A program made the position numbers and the translations under genes. This document shows positions 16,887 through 25,282 of a stretch of DNA of 64,000 nt, one piece after another. The notes below the pieces were generated by a model. That model was not told the DNA's origin. It made no database searches and was given only the letters and a program-made list of their open reading frames with translations. The stretch's first letter is position 1; each line of letters begins with the position of its first letter. Origin of the DNA: Streptomyces aquilus (GTDB taxonomy: Bacteria; Actinomycetota; Actinomycetes; Streptomycetales; Streptomycetaceae); assembly GCF_003955715.1 (NCBI RefSeq), contig NZ_CP034463.1, positions 5,828,001-5,892,000 of the forward strand. The letters are read 5' to 3'.

Positions 16887-17350
16887 GCGCCGTCGAGGCT
16901 CGGCTGGCCGAGCTCGGACTGACGCTGCCCGAGGTGGTGCCGCCGCTCGCCGCGTACCAGCCCGCCGTGCGGTCCGGGGTGTACGTCTACACCTCCGGCC
17001 AGCTGCCGATGGTCGAGGGCAAGCTCCCGGTCACCGGCAAGGTGGGCGCCGAGGTCACCGCGGAGGAGGCCAAGGACCTGGCCCGCATCTGCGCCCTGAA
17101 CGCGCTGGCGGCCGTCAAGTCCGTCGCCGGTGACCTGGACCGGGTCGCGCGCGTGGTGAGGGTCGTCGGGTTCGTGGCCTCGGCCGCGGACTTCACCGGC
17201 CAGCCCGGCGTGATCAACGGCGCCAGCGAGCTGCTCGGCGAGGTCCTCGGCGACAAGGGCGTGCACGCGCGCAGCGCCGTGGGCGTGGCCGTGCTGCCGC
17301 TGGACGCGCCGGTGGAGGTCGAGGTCCAGGTGGAGCTCACGGAGGCGTAG
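16883..17350 (+). CDS. RidA/YjgF-family protein
   Basis: 155 residues from GTG 16883, coupled to the preceding gene by a GTGA overlap. The family fold is visible: GVYVYTSGQLPM near residue 32, the central ARICALNALAAVKSVAGDLD helix, FVASAADFTGQPGVINGASELL, and the C-terminal HARSAVGVAVLPLDAPVEVEV, with the Arg of HARSAV in the position that binds substrate carboxylate in RidA. RidA enzymes hydrolyse reactive enamine/imine intermediates such as 2-aminoacrylate. At 155 residues it is longer than classical RidA (about 128) and belongs to a divergent subfamily, so the substrate is uncertain. Confidence 0.88.
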   Translation: MSAVEARLAELGLTLPEVVPPLAAYQPAVRSGVYVYTSGQLPMVEGKLPVTGKVGAEVTAEEAKDLARICALNALAAVKSVAGDLDRVARVVRVVGFVASAADFTGQPGVINGASELLGEVLGDKGVHARSAVGVAVLPLDAPVEVEVQVELTEA

Positions 17351-17436
17351 AGCGCCGCCTACGGGCCCGTACGGCGGCATCGCCGCACTTCCGGGCCCCT
17401 CTCGAACATTCGCGCACCACGGGATAGCCTCCGCCC

Positions 17437-18306
17437 ATGGCGAATGGGCAGTGGTTTCCGCAGGACTGGCCGGAACGCATCCGTGCGCTCGCGGAGGGCA
17501 CCCTCACCCCGGTCGTCCCCAAGCGCGCGGCCACGGTCATGCTCCTGAAGGACACCGCCGCCGGCCCCGCCGTGCACATGCTGCGCAGACGCGCCTCCAT
17601 GGCCTTCGCCGGAGGCGCGTACGCGTATCCGGGCGGCGGCGTCGACCCGCGCGACGACGACCACCAGATCCGCTGGGCGGGCCCCACGCGCGCGTGGTGG
17701 TCGCGCAGGCTCGCCGTCACGGAGACCGAGGCCCAGGCGATCGTCTGCGCGGCCGTCCGCGAGACCTACGAGGAGGCAGGCGTCCTCCTCGCCGGTGAGA
17801 CCCCCGACTCGGTGGTCGGGGACACCACCGGCGCGGACTGGGAGGCCGACCGCGAGGCCCTGGTCGCCCGGGACCTGTCCTTCGCCGAGTTCCTGGAGCG
17901 CCGCGGCCTGGTCCTGCGCTCGGACCTGCTCGGGGCGTGGACGCGCTGGATCACCCCGGAGTTCGAGTCCCGCCGCTACGACACCTGGTTCTTCGTCGCC
18001 GCCCTGCCCGCCGGCCAGCGCACCCGCAACGCCTCCACGGAGGCGGACCGCACGGTGTGGATCGCACCGGCGGACGCGGCCTCGGCGTACGACAAGGGCG
18101 AGCTGCTGATGATGCCGCCCACGATCGCGACACTGCGCCAGCTGACCGGGTACGCGGCCGCCGCCGAGGCGCTCGCGGCGGCGCCCGGCCGCGACCTGAC
18201 CCCCGTCCTGGCGCGGGCCAGGCTGGACGGCGAGGAGATTGTCCTGTCCTGGCCGGGGCACGAGGAGTTCACCAAGCACATCCCGACCGGGGGAGCCACG
18301 GCATGA
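17437..18306 (+). CDS. NUDIX hydrolase
   Basis: 289 residues from ATG 17437. The NUDIX core starts at KRAATVMLLKD; the box is split by an insertion: GGGVDPRD near 67, then about 45 residues, then the metal-binding helix AAVRETYEEAGVLL near 108. An insertion of this kind is seen in NUDT8/NUDT19-like CoA and nucleotide pyrophosphatases. A C-terminal helical extension of about 110 residues follows. It stands between the RidA-family gene and the metallo-beta-lactamase gene, with which it overlaps by 4 bp (ATGA). The substrate is unknown. Confidence 0.88.
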   Translation: MANGQWFPQDWPERIRALAEGTLTPVVPKRAATVMLLKDTAAGPAVHMLRRRASMAFAGGAYAYPGGGVDPRDDDHQIRWAGPTRAWWSRRLAVTETEAQAIVCAAVRETYEEAGVLLAGETPDSVVGDTTGADWEADREALVARDLSFAEFLERRGLVLRSDLLGAWTRWITPEFESRRYDTWFFVAALPAGQRTRNASTEADRTVWIAPADAASAYDKGELLMMPPTIATLRQLTGYAAAAEALAAAPGRDLTPVLARARLDGEEIVLSWPGHEEFTKHIPTGGATA

Positions 18307-19133
18307 CCGACGCAGCAGCCCTTCCCGGCCAGCCACGGGGCGGGGTCCTCTCCGGCCCCGCCACCCCGCGAGCCGTGAACGTGCTGGCGCCCAACGCGTC
18401 CGCGATGACCCTGGACGGCACGAACACCTGGATCCTCGCCGAGCCCGACTCCGAACTGGCCGTCGTGGTCGACCCCGGACCGCTCGACGAGGGCCACCTG
18501 CGCCATGTCGTCGACACCGCCGAGAAGGCCGGCAAGCGCGTCGCGCTCACCCTGCTGACCCACGGTCACCCGGACCACGCCGAGGGCGCCGCCCGGTTCG
18601 CCGAGCTGACCGGCACGCGCGTGCGTGCCCTGGACCCGGCGCTGCGGCTGGGCGACGAGGGGCTGGCGGCCGGGGACGTCGTGACCGTCGGCGGCCTGGA
18701 GCTGAGGGTCGTACCGACGCCCGGCCACACCTCCGACTCCCTGTGCTTCCATCTCCCGGCCGATCAGGCGGTCCTGACCGGCGACACCATCCTGGGCCGC
18801 GGCACGACGGTCGTGGCGCACCCCGACGGCCGCCTGGGCGACTATCTGGACTCCCTGCGCCGCCTGCGGTCCCTCACGGTCGACGACGGCGTCCACACGG
18901 TCCTGCCGGGCCACGGCCCGGTCCTGGAGGACGCCCAGGGCGCCGTCGAGTTCTACCTCGCCCACCGCGCCCACCGGCTCGCCCAGGTGGAGACGGCGGT
19001 GGAGGACGGCTTCCGGACCCCGTCCCAGGTCGTCGCCCACGTCTACGCCGACGTGGACCGCTCCCTGTGGCCGGCGGCGGAGCTGTCGGTGCGGGCACAG
19101 ATGGACTACCTGGAGGAGCACGGGCTCATCTAG
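18303..19133 (+). CDS. Metallo-beta-lactamase-fold hydrolase
   Basis: 276 residues from ATG 18303, overlapping the NUDIX gene by 4 bp. Zinc ligands are seen in THGHPDHAEG (His87, His89, Asp91, His92), with a further His in VPTPGHTSDSL, Asp in LTGDTILG and a final His in LPGHGPVL. The C-terminal helix set after the fold (EFYLAHRAHRLAQVE, VVAHVYADVDRSLWPAAELSV) matches LACTB2-like/endoribonuclease-type members. The substrate is not predictable. It closes the operon DUF4177-like/RidA/NUDIX/MBL; the order MBL-RidA next to crp is shared with mycobacteria (Rv3676-Rv3678c). Confidence 0.9.
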   Translation: MTDAAALPGQPRGGVLSGPATPRAVNVLAPNASAMTLDGTNTWILAEPDSELAVVVDPGPLDEGHLRHVVDTAEKAGKRVALTLLTHGHPDHAEGAARFAELTGTRVRALDPALRLGDEGLAAGDVVTVGGLELRVVPTPGHTSDSLCFHLPADQAVLTGDTILGRGTTVVAHPDGRLGDYLDSLRRLRSLTVDDGVHTVLPGHGPVLEDAQGAVEFYLAHRAHRLAQVETAVEDGFRTPSQVVAHVYADVDRSLWPAAELSVRAQMDYLEEHGLI

Positions 19134-19140
19134 CCCCGGA

Positions 19141-19962
19141 TCAGTCCGGCCGGGGGGCCTTCACGCCGTGCACGCGCGCGTACTCGTCCGCGAGCCACGG
19201 GCCCAGATCGTCGACGTACGACATCAGGACGGCGCGGTCCCCGGCCGGCTCGTGGCCGCGTACGGCCGCCTCGCGCAGCTGCTCGGCCCGCTCCGGGTAG
19301 TACCTGCCGAACGCCGCCGCCATCTCGTCCAGGTCGCTCGTCCAGCCGTTCCAGCGGGGCATGACGAGGGTGAAGCCGGTGCGGACGAGGTGGCGGGACA
19401 TGAAGCGGACGAGGGGGCGCAGGGCCTCCTCGGAGTCGCCCGCGGCCTCGATACGGGCGCGCCAGCGGGGGAGCAGCAGGGCGAGGTCGCCGTTGGTCTC
19501 GCGGGCCAGGAGCGAGTCGGGGCGGTAGCGCGGCAGGTATTCGGCCAGGTCGTCACCGAGCAGCGGGGTGCACAGACAGGCCACGAACCAGCCGAGGTCG
19601 TAGGTCTCCGGCTCGCTCAGCAGCCGCGCCCGGCTGTAGAGCAGCGTCCCGACGCCGTCGATCTCCGGGAACTCCTTGTCGAGCGCGTCCCCGAGGGCCC
19701 GTACGGCGTCCCGGTCGGCCTCCGTGGGCTCCTCGCGCAGGGCGACCAGCAGATCGAGGTCGCTGCGGCCCACGCGCGCGGTGCCGCGCGGGATCGAGCC
19801 GTAGAGGTAGGCGCTGTGCAGCCGGGACCCGAAGACGTCCAGCAGCCGGTCCCGTGCCAGGGCGACGACGGGACGGAAGGCGTGCGGCACGCGCGCGAGG
19901 GAGCCTTCGCGCGCGATGTAGCCCTGCGGGTCGAGACCTTGGGAGGGCACATTTTCAGACAT
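19141..19962 (-). CDS. Nucleotidyltransferase (aminoglycoside adenylyltransferase-like)
   Basis: 273 residues. A DNA-polymerase-beta-type nucleotidyltransferase core is visible: YLYGSIPRGTARVGRSDLDLLV near residue 52 contains the GS motif and the first two catalytic aspartates (DLD). A helical C-terminal domain of about 150 residues follows. The architecture resembles streptomycin/spectinomycin adenylyltransferases, but there is no specific evidence that it modifies an antibiotic. It converges on the metallo-beta-lactamase gene with a 7-bp gap and lies downstream of crp on the same strand, so it may be read through from crp. Confidence 0.8.
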   Translation of the reverse strand: MSENVPSQGLDPQGYIAREGSLARVPHAFRPVVALARDRLLDVFGSRLHSAYLYGSIPRGTARVGRSDLDLLVALREEPTEADRDAVRALGDALDKEFPEIDGVGTLLYSRARLLSEPETYDLGWFVACLCTPLLGDDLAEYLPRYRPDSLLARETNGDLALLLPRWRARIEAAGDSEEALRPLVRFMSRHLVRTGFTLVMPRWNGWTSDLDEMAAAFGRYYPERAEQLREAAVRGHEPAGDRAVLMSYVDDLGPWLADEYARVHGVKAPRPD

Positions 19963-20059
19963 GGGACAACTACAGCAGCCCGTCCGGCGTTTGCGGACGA
20001 GGCCGTTCGAGCCGAACGGGGGTCTGGGGGCGACAGCCCCCGGCCCCGGCCCCCGGCGG

Positions 20060-20734
20060 TCAGCGCGAGCGCTTGGCGAGCCGCTCCACGTCCAGCAGGA
20101 TCACCGCACGCGCCTCCAGGCGGAGCCACCCGCGCTGGGCGAAGTCGGCGAGGGCCTTGTTGACCGTCTCGCGGGACGCGCCGACCAGCTGGGCCAGCTC
20201 CTCCTGCGTGAGGTCGTGGACGACGTGGATGCCCTCCTCGGACTGCACGCCGAAGCGGCGGGACAGGTCCAGGAGCGCGCGGGCGACCCGGCCGGGTACG
20301 TCCGAGAAGACCAGGTCGGACATCTGGTCGTTGGTCTTGCGCAGCCGGCGGGCCACGGCGCGCAGCAGGGCGCCGGCGACCTCGGGGCGGACGTTCAGCC
20401 AGGGCTGGAGGTCGCCGTGGCCGAGGCCGAGCAGCTTGACCTCGGTCAGCGCGGTGGCGGTCGCCGTGCGCGGACCCGGGTCGAACAGCGACAGTTCGCC
20501 GATCAGCTCACCGGGGCCGACGACGGCGAGCATGTTCTCGCGGCCGTCGGGGGAGGTGCGGTGGAGCTTGACCTTGCCCTCGGTGACGACGTAGAGCCGG
20601 TCGCCGGGGTCGCCCTCGTGGAAGAGGGAGTCGCCGCGAGCGAGAGTCACCTCACTCATGGAGGCGCGCAGCTCCGCGGCCTGCTCGTCGTCGAGTGCCG
20701 CGAAGAGCGGGTTGCGCCGGAGGACGTCGTCCAC
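20060..20734 (-). CDS. crp: Crp, cyclic-nucleotide-binding transcription factor
   Basis: 224 residues from GTG 20734, giving the conserved start MDDVLRRNPLFAALDDEQ. The N-terminal beta-roll has FHEGDPGDRLYVVTEGKVKL and the phosphate-binding PGELIGELSLFDPGPRTATATALT. A long dimerisation helix (LRAVARRLRKTNDQ) follows, then a winged helix with recognition segment LTQEELAQLVGASRETVNKAL. Streptomyces Crp controls spore germination, growth and secondary metabolism. A matching operator lies 91 bp upstream of its own start, between crp and nth, which points to autoregulation. Confidence 0.95.
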   Translation of the reverse strand: MDDVLRRNPLFAALDDEQAAELRASMSEVTLARGDSLFHEGDPGDRLYVVTEGKVKLHRTSPDGRENMLAVVGPGELIGELSLFDPGPRTATATALTEVKLLGLGHGDLQPWLNVRPEVAGALLRAVARRLRKTNDQMSDLVFSDVPGRVARALLDLSRRFGVQSEEGIHVVHDLTQEELAQLVGASRETVNKALADFAQRGWLRLEARAVILLDVERLAKRSR

Positions 20735-20824
20735 GAGTTCTCTCCTTGTCGACCTGCTCAGGGGATCTTTCTCCCCCTTGGTACCAGGGGACCGTGCTCC
20801 CCGTTTTGCCGGACGGTCCAAACA

Positions 20825-20838
20825 GTGTGATCTGTCAC
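20825..20838. promoter_or_regulatory. Crp operator between crp and nth
   Basis: GTGTGATCTGTCAC fits the Streptomyces Crp motif GTG-N6-GNCAC exactly, and the wider TGTGA/TCACA arms are intact. It is 91 bp upstream of crp and 104 bp upstream of nth, so it could act on either gene. Confidence 0.75.
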
Positions 20839-20941
20839 AAGGATGCCGCACACCTGTCCTGAGGTAAGCGGCAGGGGTCCAATCGGGGGCCGATCTCCTG
20901 GGTCCGGGGCGATTGTCGGTGCCGGGCTTTAGGCTGGCCGG

Positions 20942-22009
20942 GTGTCCAAATCGCCGGTGAGAGCACAGGCCAAGGGGGCTGGGCGGGTGGTTGTACGTCG
21001 GGATTCCGCTGTGGGCGAACAGAACTCCGGTGGCGGAAAGAGCAAAGCGAAGAAAGCCGTAAAAGCGACAAGGAAGGCCGCGGTGAAGAAGGCCCCGGAG
21101 GTCGTGGAGCAGGCCGCCGCCAAGAAGGTCGCTGTGAAGACGGCCGCCCCGGCGAAGAAGGCCGCCCCGGCGAAGAAGGGCGCTCCGGTGAAGAAGGCCG
21201 CCCCGGTGAAGAAGGTGGCCGTCAAGCCCGCCGGAGCCGAGTCCGCCACCGCCCTGGTCCGCCGCGCCCGCCGTATCAACCGCGAACTGGCCGAGGTCTA
21301 TCCGTACGCCCACCCGGAGTTGGACTTCACCAACCCCTTCCAGCTCGTCGTCGCCACGGTCCTGTCGGCCCAGACCACCGACCTGAGGGTCAATCAGACG
21401 ACCCCCGCGCTCTTCGCCAAGTACCCCACCCCCGAGGACCTGGCCGCCGCCAACCCCGAGGAGGTCGAGGAGATCCTCCGCCCGACCGGGTTCTTCCGGG
21501 CCAAGACCAAGTCGGTCATAGGGCTGTCGAAGGCCCTGGTGGAGCAGTTCGGCGGCGAGGTGCCCGGCAGGCTGGAGGACCTCGTCAAGCTGCCCGGCGT
21601 CGGCCGCAAGACCGCGTTCGTGGTCCTCGGCAACGCCTTCGGACGGCCCGGCATCACCGTGGACACACACTTCCAGCGGCTGGTGCGGCGCTGGCAGTGG
21701 ACGGACGAGACCGACCCCGACAAGATCGAGGCCGCGATCGGCGCGCTCTTCCCGAAGAGCGACTGGACGGACCTCTCCCACCACGTCATCTGGCACGGCC
21801 GCCGCATCTGCCACGCCCGCAAGCCCGCCTGCGGCGCCTGCCCCATCGCCCCGCTCTGCCCGGCGTACGGCGAGGGCGAGACGGACCCCGAGAAGGCGAA
21901 GAAGCTCCTCAAGTACGAGAAGGGCGGCTTCCCGGGCCAGCGCCTCAACCCGCCCCAGTCCTACCTGGACGCGGGCGGCAAGGCGGCACCGCCGCTGGGG
22001 GCCGGATGA
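20942..22009 (+). CDS. nth: Endonuclease III with histone H1-like N-terminal tail
   Basis: 355 residues from GTG 20942. Residues about 30-100 are an Ala/Lys/Pro-rich tail with repeated [17 protein letters not shown] motifs, like histone H1 or mycobacterial HupB tails. The repair enzyme then follows: [14 protein letters not shown], the helix-hairpin-helix LPGVGRKTA with catalytic Lys223, TVDTHF with catalytic Asp241, and the 4Fe-4S ligands C-X6-C-X2-C-X5-C ([17 protein letters not shown]). It excises oxidised pyrimidines and nicks at abasic sites. The tail probably increases DNA binding. It is divergent from crp. Confidence 0.94.
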   Translation: MSKSPVRAQAKGAGRVVVRRDSAVGEQNSGGGKSKAKKAVKATRKAAVKKAPEVVEQAAAKKVAVKTAAPAKKAAPAKKGAPVKKAAPVKKVAVKPAGAESATALVRRARRINRELAEVYPYAHPELDFTNPFQLVVATVLSAQTTDLRVNQTTPALFAKYPTPEDLAAANPEEVEEILRPTGFFRAKTKSVIGLSKALVEQFGGEVPGRLEDLVKLPGVGRKTAFVVLGNAFGRPGITVDTHFQRLVRRWQWTDETDPDKIEAAIGALFPKSDWTDLSHHVIWHGRRICHARKPACGACPIAPLCPAYGEGETDPEKAKKLLKYEKGGFPGQRLNPPQSYLDAGGKAAPPLGAG

Positions 22010-22061
22010 CGGAACGATCAGTGGGTGCCCGGGCGTTGAAGCGGGTGGAACGGGGGTGGCG

Positions 22062-22754
22062 ATGACGCACGCGAGCAACGCGCAGGGGAGCGTGGCGCTG
22101 AGCAAGGACGGCCTGCCCGACTGGCTGGACCCGGTGGTGCGTGCCGTGGAGACGGTCGAGCCGGTGCAGCTGAGCCGCTTCCTGCCGCCGGCGAACGGCG
22201 CGGGGCGGCAGTCCGCCGTCCTGATCCTGTTCGGAGAGGGCGAGCGCGGGCCCGAGCTGCTGCTCATGGAGCGGGCCAGCTCGCTGCGCTCCCATGCCGG
22301 GCAGCCGTCCTTCCCGGGCGGCGCCCTCGACCCGGAGGACGGCGATCCGCAGGGCGACGGGCCGCTGCGGGCCGCGCTGCGCGAGGCCGAGGAGGAGACC
22401 GGTCTCGATCCGTCCGGCGTCCAGCTCTTCGGCGTGCTGCCCAAGCTGTACATCCCGGTCAGCGGCTTCGTCGTCACGCCCGTGCTGGGCTGGTGGCGCG
22501 AGCCGACGCCGGTGGGGGTCGTCGACCCCAACGAGACGGCCCGTGTCTTCACCGTCCCCGTGGCGGATCTCACGGACCCGGACAACCGGGCCACCACCGT
22601 CCATCCCAGCGGCCACCGAGGTCCGGCATTCCTGGTCGAATCGGCCCTGGTCTGGGGATTCACGGCCGGAATCATCGACCGGCTGCTGCATTACTCCGGC
22701 TGGGAGCGCCCCTGGGACCGGGACAGGCAGGTCCCGCTCGACTGGCGGTCATGA
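22062..22754 (+). CDS. NUDIX hydrolase, CoA pyrophosphatase type
   Basis: 230 residues from ATG 22062; GTG 22056 is an alternative two codons earlier. The UPF0035/CoA-diphosphatase signature is clear, RSHAGQPSFPGGALDPED near residue 85, followed by the NUDIX box ending LREAEEETGLDP. Such enzymes split CoA to phosphopantetheine and 3',5'-ADP. The downstream neighbour is a MarP-like protease, as in mycobacteria (Rv3672c-Rv3671c), and nth is just upstream, so it is part of a conserved nth-NUDIX-marP series. Confidence 0.9.
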   Translation: MTHASNAQGSVALSKDGLPDWLDPVVRAVETVEPVQLSRFLPPANGAGRQSAVLILFGEGERGPELLLMERASSLRSHAGQPSFPGGALDPEDGDPQGDGPLRAALREAEEETGLDPSGVQLFGVLPKLYIPVSGFVVTPVLGWWREPTPVGVVDPNETARVFTVPVADLTDPDNRATTVHPSGHRGPAFLVESALVWGFTAGIIDRLLHYSGWERPWDRDRQVPLDWRS

Positions 22755-22802
22755 CAGGGTGTCTGCCGTGCAGTGTCATGTGATGAGGCGAGGCCTGAAC
22801 CG

Positions 22803-24002
22803 GTGAACGTGCTGGACATCCTGTTGCTGGTCGCCGCCGTGTGGTTCGCGATCGTCGGCTATCGCCAGGGCTTCGTGGTCGGCATCCTGTCGGTGATCGG
22901 TTTCCTGGGCGGCGGTCTCGTCGCCGTCTATGTGCTCCCCGTCATCTGGGACGCCCTGACCGACAAGTCGGAGGTCAGCACCACCGCGGCCGTCGTCGCC
23001 GTGGTCGTCGTCATCGTCTGCGCCTCCGTCGGCCAGGCCCTGACCACCCACCTCGGCAACAAGCTCCGCCGCTACATCACGTGGTCCCCGGCCCGCGCCC
23101 TGGACGCCACCGGCGGCGCCCTGGTCAACGTGGTCGCGATGCTCCTCGTGGCCTGGCTCATCGGCTCCGCCCTCGCCCAGACCACCCTGCCGACCCTCGG
23201 CAAGGAGGTCCGCGGCTCCAAGGTGCTCCTCGGTGTCTCCGAGGCGCTGCCGGACGCGGCCGACACCTGGTTCAAGGACTTCACCTCGGTCCTCGCGCAG
23301 AACGGCTTCCCGCAGGTCTTCAGCCCGTTCTCCGACGAGCCGATCAAGGAGGTCCAGCCGCCGGACCCCGCGCTCGTGGGCAGCCCGGTCGCCGCCAAGG
23401 CCAAGCAGTCCATCGTGAAGGTCATGGGCACCGCCCAGAGCTGCGGCAAGGTCCTCGAAGGCACCGGCTTCGTCTTCGGCGAGCGCCGCGTCATGACCAA
23501 CGCGCATGTCGTGGGCGGCGTCGACGAGCCCACTGTCCAGATCGGCGGCGAGGGCCAGAAGTACGACGCCACGGTCGTCCTGTACGACTGGCAGCGCGAC
23601 ATCGCCGTCCTCGACGTACCCGAACTGAAGGCGCCCGCCCTGAAGTTCACGGCCGCGGACGCCGTGAGCGGTGACGACGCGATCATCGCCGGCTTCCCGG
23701 AGAACGGCTCGTACGACGTCCGTGCCGCGCGCGTGCGCGGCCGCATCCCGGCCAACGGTCCGGACATCTACCACCGCGGCACCGTGCACCGCGATGTGTA
23801 CTCCCTCTACGCGACCGTCCGCCAGGGCAACTCCGGCGGCCCGCTGCTCACGCCCGAAGGCGAGGTGTACGGGGTCGTGTTCGCCAAATCCCTCGACAAC
23901 GCCGACACCGGGTACGCGCTGACCGCGGACGAGATCCGGGAGGACATCGACAAGGGGCGCACCGCGAACCAACAGGTGGACAGCGACAGCTGCGCGCTGT
24001 GA
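22803..24002 (+). CDS. MarP-like membrane serine protease
   Basis: 399 residues from GTG 22803. Four N-terminal membrane helices form a CvpA/colicin-V-production-type domain (residues 3-140). After a linker comes an extracytoplasmic trypsin-fold protease with catalytic His235 (MTNAHVVGG), Asp266 (WQRDIAVLDV) and Ser344 (RQGNSGGPLL). Cysteines near residues 217 and 397 may form the stabilising disulphide known in MarP. M. tuberculosis MarP (Rv3671c) is needed for acid resistance and activates a peptidoglycan hydrolase; the substrate here is unknown. The NUDIX gene lies 48 bp upstream. Confidence 0.93.
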   Translation: MNVLDILLLVAAVWFAIVGYRQGFVVGILSVIGFLGGGLVAVYVLPVIWDALTDKSEVSTTAAVVAVVVVIVCASVGQALTTHLGNKLRRYITWSPARALDATGGALVNVVAMLLVAWLIGSALAQTTLPTLGKEVRGSKVLLGVSEALPDAADTWFKDFTSVLAQNGFPQVFSPFSDEPIKEVQPPDPALVGSPVAAKAKQSIVKVMGTAQSCGKVLEGTGFVFGERRVMTNAHVVGGVDEPTVQIGGEGQKYDATVVLYDWQRDIAVLDVPELKAPALKFTAADAVSGDDAIIAGFPENGSYDVRAARVRGRIPANGPDIYHRGTVHRDVYSLYATVRQGNSGGPLLTPEGEVYGVVFAKSLDNADTGYALTADEIREDIDKGRTANQQVDSDSCAL

Positions 24003-24337
24003 CTCGCGGGGAGGGCTTGAGGGTGCGTCAGCCTCGGGGATGACGCAGCCGTACCGAGACCCAGCGGGCCCGGCGGCGCAGGATGCGCGGGATGCCCACC
24101 CGGAGGTCCGCTCCCTGCTCCTGCGGGGCACCTCCTCGCTGGTGGGGGCTCAGACCGTGGCCCGAGCGGCGGGAGCGTGCTGCGTCACTGTAGTCGTGCG
24201 TCCAGCCCATACCCCGACGTGTGCCCCTGCCCCAAGGTCGATAACCGCCCCCACGGCCCCCAATTGGCCTATGCGCCGGGCAAGTGGCTGTTCGTAGGAC
24301 AGATGTTCAGATCCGGATACCGGGCGCGTCCGGACGG
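24003..24337. other. Convergent intergenic region
   Basis: 335 bp between the ends of the protease and hydrolase genes. It contains a short hairpin GCGTCA/TGACGC (24025-24046), an open frame on the minus strand (listed separately), and a lower-GC stretch from 24225 to 24300. No tRNA or strong terminator is recognised. Confidence 0.5.
24028..24210 (-). CDS. Possible small basic protein (60 residues)
   Basis: ATG 24210 to TGA 24028. The sequence starts MGWTHDYSDAARSRRSGHGL and ends with an Arg-rich helix (GIPRILRRRARWVSVRLRHPRG). The composition is strongly basic. It lies downstream of the epoxide-hydrolase-like gene on the same strand. I recognise no family, the ribosome-binding site is weak, and it could be a chance frame. 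It is listed because the frame is exact and the basic C-terminus looks protein-like. Confidence 0.3.
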   Translation of the reverse strand: MGWTHDYSDAARSRRSGHGLSPHQRGGAPQEQGADLRVGIPRILRRRARWVSVRLRHPRG

Positions 24338-25282
24338 TCACCGATCGGGTTCGGGGTCTTTCAGCCAATTGATCAGTTCCGTGGAGAAAGCGACCGGATC
24401 CTCCTCGTGAGGGAAGTGCCCGAGTCCGTCGAACAGCCGCCAGCGGTACGGCGCTTCGACGTACTCCCCGGAACCGGCCGCGCTCCGGGTCCGCATCACC
24501 GGATCGAGCGAGCCGTGCAGATGCAGCGTCGGGACGCGCACCGGCCGCTTCATGCGCCGGTTGAACTGGATGCCGTCCGGGCGGGCCATCGAGCGCACCA
24601 TCCAGCGGTACGGCTCGATCGAGCAGTGCGCGGTCGACGGGATGCACATCGCGCGGCGGTACGTCTCCACCGCGTCGTCGTCCGGCAGGCCCGGCCCGGA
24701 CCAGTCCCGGATCAGCTCGGCGACCAGCGCGCCGTCGTCCGCGGTGAGGTGCCGCTCCGGGATCCAGGGGCGCTGGAACCCCCAGATGTAGGACCCGGCG
24801 CGCGTCTGTTTGACGTCCGAGAGCATCGCCGAGCGCCAGCGCCGCGGATGCGGCATCGAGGACACCGCGAGCCGCCGCACCAGCTTGGGCCGCATCGCCG
24901 CCGCCGTCCACGCCAGATATCCGCCCAGGTCATGGCCGACCAGCGCGGCGTCCGGCTCGCCGAGCGAGCGGATCACGCCGGTGATGTCGAGGGCGAGGTT
25001 GGCCGGGTCGTAGCCGCGCGGGGTGCGGTCGCTGCCGCCGACGCCCCGCAGGTCCATGGCGACGGCCCGGAAACCGGCGTCCGCGAGGGCGGGCAGCTGA
25101 TGCCGCCACGCCCACCAGAACTGCGGGAAGCCGTGCAGCAGCAGCACCAGCGGTCCGTCGCCCATCTCGGCGATGTGGAACCGCGCGCCGTTGGCGGCGA
25201 CGTCCCGGTGGGTCAGCGGTCTGTCACCGAGGACGTCGGGCCGTACGACGGATTCGGCCGAAGGGGTGGCGGGCTCGCTCAT
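24338..25282 (-). CDS. Alpha/beta hydrolase, epoxide hydrolase-like
   Basis: 314 residues. The oxyanion-hole motif HGFPQFWWAW precedes the nucleophile elbow VGHDLGGYLAW, with Asp118 rather than Ser as nucleophile, the mark of epoxide hydrolases and haloalkane dehalogenases. A cap domain (about 140-240) follows, then the acid region HGSLDPVM and the catalytic His in GLGHFPHEEDP. DLRGVGGSDRTPRGYD is the typical strand-4 region. The Asp nucleophile argues against an esterase. It overlaps the holin-like gene by 4 bp and is probably co-transcribed with it. Confidence 0.88.
   Translation of the reverse strand: MSEPATPSAESVVRPDVLGDRPLTHRDVAANGARFHIAEMGDGPLVLLLHGFPQFWWAWRHQLPALADAGFRAVAMDLRGVGGSDRTPRGYDPANLALDITGVIRSLGEPDAALVGHDLGGYLAWTAAAMRPKLVRRLAVSSMPHPRRWRSAMLSDVKQTRAGSYIWGFQRPWIPERHLTADDGALVAELIRDWSGPGLPDDDAVETYRRAMCIPSTAHCSIEPYRWMVRSMARPDGIQFNRRMKRPVRVPTLHLHGSLDPVMRTRSAAGSGEYVEAPYRWRLFDGLGHFPHEEDPVAFSTELINWLKDPEPDR

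Noticed and set aside
19141..19962. Antibiotic resistance gene (aminoglycoside adenylyltransferase)
   Set aside because: Only the general nucleotidyltransferase core is visible; nothing specific to an antibiotic substrate, so it is left as a family call.
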